DNA of 64,000 nt. Origin: Pomphorhynchus laevis. Its lineage: Eukaryota; Acanthocephala; Palaeacanthocephala; Echinorhynchida; Pomphorhynchidae. The translations under genes were made by a program, and so were the position numbers. Under the pieces are notes generated by a model. The model was given only the letters and a program-made list of their open reading frames with translations, did not search any database and was not told where the DNA came from. Positions 60,601-64,000 of the stretch are shown here, in pieces; the stretch's first letter is position 1; each line of letters begins with the position of its first letter. The stretch is from positions 434,001 to 498,000 of the forward strand of contig WNNJ02000543.1 of NCBI GenBank assembly GCA_012934845.2, written 5' to 3'.

Positions 60601-62125
60601 ATTTTGCTGCTTGTCCATTGCTCGTACAGCATTTCCTCATATTTGAAGGTTTTCCCTTTGGCATTAAGGAAGTCAAGCCTTCCTTCGATATAACGAATTC
60701 GTCTTCAACACATAAAATGGGTGGTCGCTGGTAATAATTTCCCAGAGCGTTATGTATGGACGGACATATGAATTCAATGTTGGTTAAAGATAACTGCCTA
60801 TTGATCGCGTTGAAAGCATTTCTCGCATCTATTTGTAGAACACAATTTAGCGAGTTCGTCGAGAATGTTTGTCTAATTGAGTGTACCACCGTTTCTGCGC
60901 CACACCTTTGTCCAGCACAAAGCTGTTTGTTCCATGCGACATTCTGAAGATCGTCAGACACCGTGAGCAATATCGCTTTCGATATTATTCTTCTACTCAC
61001 TTCCCCTATCCCAATTGGCCGAACCCCTGGATTTTTATTTAAGGGAATTATTCTGCTTGCAGATAATGCCTGCATATTTATCTCACTGACGTGGTCAGTT
61101 GCAATACGTATCGCAATATCGGCCAAAGCATTAGAAAGACGGAGAGATTCGTGGTTATAATTATGCAACACGTCGCACCAATCAACCGCATTCATACCGG
61201 AAGGCCCACAGCTACCACGTGTTCTTTTTGCGGCACTCCGAATGGCATTTTTGTCTATTGAAAAGAAGATAGTGTGATGATGATCTTTACAATCGGGTAA
61301 TTTTGATTTGAGAATACATTCCGCTTCTACAGCCTCTGCATCCGGATGTAGGTGTTGGAGTACTTGCCTTACGCTGTCATCCGCAATCATGTCGCGTAAT
61401 CTATGTAAACCCGATTGATTAGTACCCGTTTCTAGTAATTTCATCGCCCGTCTTATTTTTCCATTTCGAATCAATCTCACAAACTCTCTATGCCATTTAT
61501 TCTCTGATATATTCTCTCGAGTGTCGGGTATGCGATTTTTCATACGCACTTGTAGTATTTTACTCTCCTCAAACAAACTCGAAATGTTATTGTTTCTCCA
61601 TAGGTTTAGTCTGCGTTCTAGCACTTTCCGAATGACACTCACTTTCTTGCATTCAACTTTTTGTTTCATTAGCTGACAAAATATTGTCGCCATTCTCAAT
61701 GATTGGTTCTCACGATCTGCGGAACAAGCAGCGTCTTCGTACAGATTCGCTAGAATCCCAACAAACTGAACACTGGATGTGCATCGAGGAAGCCGAAAAA
61801 GGTTCGGACGCCATTTAATGCATTCCTCAAATATCGTGCCATAATACGATATATGATCTACATGACTGGTGGTTTCCATGCTTGCGACTATTTGAACTGA
61901 TATATCTGATTCGATGATCGAATTTGTAACACGTTGTTGTTCAATTTGTTGACAGTCTTGCTCCCGTTGAGGGTCTGCTTTATTTGTACACTCAGGTGCA
62001 GTACAATTAATACATCTGCGATTTTCTTTCGCACATCGGCAGCCTTTGCATTTTGCTGCTTGTCCATTGCACGTACAGCATTTCCTCATATTTGAAGGTT
62101 TTCCCTTTGGCATTAAGGAAGTCAA
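57614..62125 (-). CDS. R2-like ORF of R5 with duplicated N-terminal half, 1503 aa
   Basis: The probable true start is the internal 'MPKGKPSNMRKCC' (codon 5), as in R4. In order: a CXC cysteine cluster (about 13-50), the pre-RT region, and RT motif A ('CVLQIDARNAFNAINRQLSL', about 430). At 'ISKEGLT' the protein restarts at 'SLMPKGKPSNM' and repeats all of this (codons about 484-968). It then completes the RT (motif B 'QGDPLAMAAFAAASIPLI', catalytic 'HRWYADDASCIG' near 1005), a zinc motif 'CACGSPSTVNHAMSC' with 'IIRHN' (1289-1315), and the RLE ('RSDIVCRG' 1358, 'SFLDICIYNPLAPSY'). Without the repeat it would be about 1020 residues, a reasonable full-length R2-type protein. The enzyme would nick DNA and copy element RNA at the nick. 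The two repeat copies differ at only a few bases. Confidence 0.85.
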   Translation of the reverse strand: MTSLMPKGKPSNMRKCCTCNGQAAKCKGCRCAKENRRCINCTAPECTNKADPQREQDCQQIEQQRVTNSIIESDISVQIVASMETTSHVDHISYYGTIFEECIKWRPNLFRLPRCTSSVQFVGILANLYEDAACSADRENQSLRMATIFCQLMKQKVECKKVSVIRKVLERRLNLWRNNNISSLFEESKILQVRMKNRIPDTRENISENKWHREFVRLIRNGKIRRAMKLLETGTNQSGLHRLRDMIADDSVRQVLQHLHPDAEAVEAECILKSKLPDCKDHHHTIFFSIDKNAIRSAAKRTRGSCGPSGMNAVDWCDVLHNYNHESLRLSNALADIAIRIATDHVSEINMQALSASRIIPLNKNPGVRPIGIGEVSRRIISKAILLTVSDDLQNVAWNKQLCAGQRCGAETVVHSIRQTFSTNSLNCVLQIDARNAFNAINRQLSLTNIEFICPSIHNALGNYYQRPPILCVEDEFVISKEGLTSLMPKGKPSNMRKCCTSNGQAAKCKGCRCAKENRRCINCTAPECTNKADPQREQDCQQIEQQRVTNSIIESDISVQIVASMETTSHVDHISYYGTIFEECIKWRPNLFRLPRCTSSVQFVGILANLYEDAACSADRENQSLRMATIFCQLMKQKVECKKVSVIRKVLERRLNLWRNNNISSLFEESKILQVRMKNRIPDTRENISENKWHREFVRLIRNGKIRRAMKLLETGTNQSGLHRLCDMIADDSVRQVLQHLHPDAEAVEAECILKSKLPDCKDHHHTIFFSIDKNAIRSAAKRTRGSCGPSGMNAVDWCDVLHNYNHESLRLSNALADIAIRIATDHVSEINMQALSASRIIPLNKNPGVRPIGIGEVSRRIISKAILLTVSDDLQNVAGNKQLCAGQRCGAETVVHSIRQTFSTNSLNCVLQIDARNAFNAINRQLSLTNIEFICPSIHNALGNYYQRPPILCVEDEFVISKEGLTQGDPLAMAAFAAASIPLIHDLQRCASNVTHRWYADDASCIGSLEDISLVWKRLLTIGPKYGFQINVLKCNLLIHSNNLDEAKQLFRETGLNITPEGIVVLGSPCGTAEYIENFAKSRIKLWVRMVENISELAEVDAQIAYYVFVHALQHKWRYLMRTCPTEVSWFTPLEKSITKILLPNLLGQNNIEKEIMEICMLPTKHGGIGISNPIEEAEMEYQHSIRICTPLIIGMSGTCLGNAQKCAVAEIKQERNLASRLKYERILTSLDTEKKQVVIYASQRGTLSWCNNQPTHDKHTQLITQEFQDAMCARYNLPLRNASQRCACGSPSTVNHAMSCRNEGVTIIRHNIVRDILANELAKVCCDVSTEPILQPVPRNHVFERSTTCTDIQARSDIVCRGLLGEKMVRSFLDICIYNPLAPSYSNRTPRECNVYHEQRKIAKYAERINEIERSAFFPMVFSATGVMAPEADKVMRWMSTKVAERRTLPYSDCIRALRTHISLTLAKCVSMCVRSTRMGTQYQMTENRTGNNPERIVLQ
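59223..62120 (-). repeat. In-frame tandem duplication, 1449 bp
   Basis: 59223-60671 and 60672-62120 are direct repeats with only about three substitutions noticed. The period is exactly 483 codons, so the frame is kept. The junction lies at GAAGTCAA, a short sequence near both ends. Confidence 0.9.
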
Positions 62126-62237
62126 TCGTTGTACGTAGTTTGTAATTTTAAGTATTTAACAATCAGGACAATTGTAGGTAGTTTGTAATTGCAAGTAGTT
62201 AATTTTTGTAATTAGTGTAATTCACTAATGGTTAAGC

Positions 62238-62332
62238 GGTTGTCGACAGATAGTTAGGTTGTCGACAGATCGCTGGGTGTTCGACAGATCGTTCGGTAGT
62301 CGACTGCTCGTTCGGTTGTCGTTTGAATGTTC
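62238..62332 (-). repeat. 19-bp tandem repeat in the 5' UTR of R5
   Basis: Five units of the type GGTTGTCGACAGATCGTTC lie about 110 bases upstream of the R5 start codon. Confidence 0.8.
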
Positions 62333-62559
62333 GGAGAAGTTTTTTGTATTTACTTTTGAAATTCCCGCTGTGTGTTTAAGCAATGTTGTAATTTGTGTAT
62401 TTACTTTAGATTGTGTATATTAATCTCTCAAATGTATGTTTATAAGAAACCAAAATTTATTTATTTATAGTCAATAATAAAAAGTAATAATAAAAAAGTC
62501 AATTATGTTATTAATTTTATTATTACTTCTATTATATATTATTAGTGACTTTTTGAATA

Positions 62560-62640
62560 TTAAAACTGGCTTGGTGAGGTTTTTTTCTTTAAAATTGTAA
62601 ATTAAGGCCCATTTGCGGGAACCTATATTAATGTAATAAT
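62560..62640 (+). mobile_element. R2-like 3' end remnant
   Basis: Plus orientation. It carries the family 3' motif GGCCCATTTGCGGGAACC (62606-62623) and an AT-rich, A-rich tail to about 62685. No coding part is left, so this is a severely 5'-truncated insertion. Confidence 0.6.
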
Positions 62641-62715
62641 ATTTATAATAAAAAATAATATTAAAAAAAAAAAAAAAATTATATATTATTACTAATATTA
62701 TATATTATTATATTA

Positions 62716-64000
62716 TTAATCCTTGGAGATTCTTTATCAAAAAGCAGCACCTATTGGATTAAAAGATTTTATAATTTAATGACAAACGGTAAAACTCATG
62801 CTGCCACAAAATTACTAGAAAATCCGAATGAACAAAAGGTTATTTTGAAGCTGGACGATGAAGTCCATGGAATATCGGTGAGAGAAAAATTAGCTGAATT
62901 ACATTCCAGGGCAATGCCTATCAATGATTCCACTCTTGTAACAGAGCCTTTAAATGGTATAGTAAAGCACTATCCGGGAACGTTTTTGCAAATATCTGCA
63001 GATGACATTGTATCAGCAGCGCGTCGCACTCAAGGATCAGCCGGACCGTCAGGCTTGAGTGCAATTACTTGGCAGTCTATGCTTATGTCATTCGGACAAA
63101 GCTCTAATCGTTTGGCGTCAAGTATAGCAGATTTTGCGATCTTTCTAGCTACTACTAACACTCCATCAGAGGATCTCACGGCATTTACGGCAAGTAGATT
63201 AATAGCTATTGATAAAAATCCAGGAATAAGACCGATCGGTATTGGAAATGTTATACGAAGAATAGTAGGGAAGGTTCTAGCCAAAATTATATCCATTAAT
63301 TTGCAAGAAGTATCATCTTCAATACAATTATGCGCTGGTCAACGATGTAGAGTTGAGGCGGCTATCCATTCAATACGTGAACTTTTTCATAATAATGACT
63401 CTGCCTGTATATTGCAGCTGGACGCTTCGAATGCATTTAACAGAATTAACAGACGTGTGGCTCTGCAAAATGTAGATTATGTGTGCCTGGCATTGACTAC
63501 CGTTCTTCGAAACATTTACGGAAGAGATGCTGTTTTGACGTTTGACGAAGAAGTATTTTATTCCAAAGAAGGGTTTACGCAGGGAGATCCCCTGGCTATG
63601 ATAGCTTTTGCCGCAGCATCATTGCCTCTTATAAAGCGGTTGCAAGACGAAGTTCCTGGTGTGGATCACCGATGGTTTGCAGACGACGCACATTGCATTG
63701 GGAATCCCGCTGAAATAAAAAAAGTTTGGGATTTAATACGTCAAATTGGTCCGGACTACGGCTTCCATCTCAACGAGAACAAATGTCGCCTACTGGTACA
63801 TGAAGAAAAACTAGGCAACGTCTCATTATTATTTGTTGATTCAGGACTAGAGATAGTAGAGGACGGCTTGAGAGTTCTTGGATCAGCTGATGGAACCGAC
63901 GAGTTTGTACGTAAATATGCATCAAGAAAAGTCGATGAATGGTTGTTAATCCTGTCTAATCTAGTTGATGTGTCAAGAGAAGATCCTCACGTTGCTTTTA
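62716..64000 (+). mobile_element. R2-like LINE copy R7, 5'-truncated, runs off the window
   Basis: Plus strand. It begins within the pre-RT region ('SSTYWIKRFYNLMTNGKTHAATKLLEN', equivalent to 'NKWHREFVRLIRNGKIRRAMKLLE' of R5). It continues without a stop through the RT to the window edge. Confidence 0.8.
62779..64000 (+). CDS. R2-like RT, partial, open to the window end
   Basis: The frame is uninterrupted for more than 400 codons. RT blocks: 'RRTQGSAGPSGLSAITW', 'NPGIRPIGIGNVIRRIVGK', motif A 'CILQLDASNAFNRINRRVAL', motif B 'SKEGFTQGDPLAMIAFAAASLPLI', catalytic 'HRWFADDAHCIG' (with FADD instead of YADD), then 'ENKCRLLVHEEKL' and 'GLRVLGSADG'. The open frame extends upstream of this ATG to about 62716, so the methionine is only a convenient start. 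The zinc and nuclease domains would lie beyond the window. Confidence 0.85.
   Translation, partial: MTNGKTHAATKLLENPNEQKVILKLDDEVHGISVREKLAELHSRAMPINDSTLVTEPLNGIVKHYPGTFLQISADDIVSAARRTQGSAGPSGLSAITWQSMLMSFGQSSNRLASSIADFAIFLATTNTPSEDLTAFTASRLIAIDKNPGIRPIGIGNVIRRIVGKVLAKIISINLQEVSSSIQLCAGQRCRVEAAIHSIRELFHNNDSACILQLDASNAFNRINRRVALQNVDYVCLALTTVLRNIYGRDAVLTFDEEVFYSKEGFTQGDPLAMIAFAAASLPLIKRLQDEVPGVDHRWFADDAHCIGNPAEIKKVWDLIRQIGPDYGFHLNENKCRLLVHEEKLGNVSLLFVDSGLEIVEDGLRVLGSADGTDEFVRKYASRKVDEWLLILSNLVDVSREDPHVAF

Larger units (their letters stand above)
57485..62468 (-). mobile_element. R2-like LINE copy R5, full length with one internal tandem duplication
   Basis: Minus strand. The 5' UTR (62468-62126) contains a leader shared with family A and a 19-bp repeat. 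One open frame of 1503 codons is followed by a 3' UTR with the family motif (57546-57563) and an AT tail. AGTCAATAATAAA occurs at 57472-57484 and 62469-62481, a 13-base target duplication bounding the whole element. With both ends and an open frame it looks recently inserted. The one abnormality is a 1449-bp tandem duplication. Confidence 0.85.

Overview
The window is eukaryotic DNA, mostly AT-rich, in which two host genes sit among nested retrotransposons and satellites. Both host genes are intronless in this window: a 664-codon gene resembling a TRAPP subunit at 1399-3393, and a UbiH/COQ6-type FAD monooxygenase at 25216-26529. The mixture of L2/CR1-like, I/Jockey-like, RTE-like and R2-like LINEs with Penelope-like elements (PLEs) of the permuted Naiad type suggests an invertebrate or another early-branching animal lineage. 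No species can be named from the sequence.

Layout. 1-1320: AT-rich DNA with two foldback/MITE-like inserts. 1399-3393: TRAPP-like gene. 3715-12085: L2-like family A (copies A1, A2 and a scrambled scrap), CR1-like LINE B and another LINE fragment. 12127-14104: 5' half of LINE E. 14105-24066: I/Jockey-like families C and D. 24227-25008: foldback and a LINE 3' end. 25216-26529: COQ6-like gene. 27181-27345: a GC-rich island full of hairpins. 27375-32990: three Naiad copies, two of them head to head. 32995-35050: LINE F. 35113-38647: satellite with a 369-bp unit. 38648-41334: copy A3. 41335-48410: R2-like copies R1-R4. 48411-49790: an LTR-element fossil. 50797-52570: Naiad scraps. 52575-55140: RTE-like LINE G. 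55199-55815: 34-bp minisatellite. 57485-62468: R5, a full-length R2-like element with an open frame. 62716-64000: R7, running off the edge.

The most striking observation is that every unit of the 369-bp satellite carries a hammerhead ribozyme fold on the minus strand. The fold has the CUGANGA and GAAA core boxes, three stems, and a GUA cleavage site. Stem III is the open one, which makes it type III. Eight of ten copies keep an intact core. The two with a defective GAAA box are the two units one base shorter. A minus-strand transcript of the array should cut itself into 369-nt monomers, as retrozymes and hammerhead satellites do. PLE reverse transcriptases have been proposed to mobilise such RNAs in animals, and Naiad copies lie just upstream.

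A second theme is shared architecture among unrelated LINEs. Several carry short tandem repeats just upstream of their first ORF. Families A and R5 share a stretch of 5' leader. The R2-like copies share a 3'-terminal motif followed by an AT-rich tail, and three have recognisable target-site duplications in AT-rich DNA. All assignments rest on motif reading by eye, without database searches.
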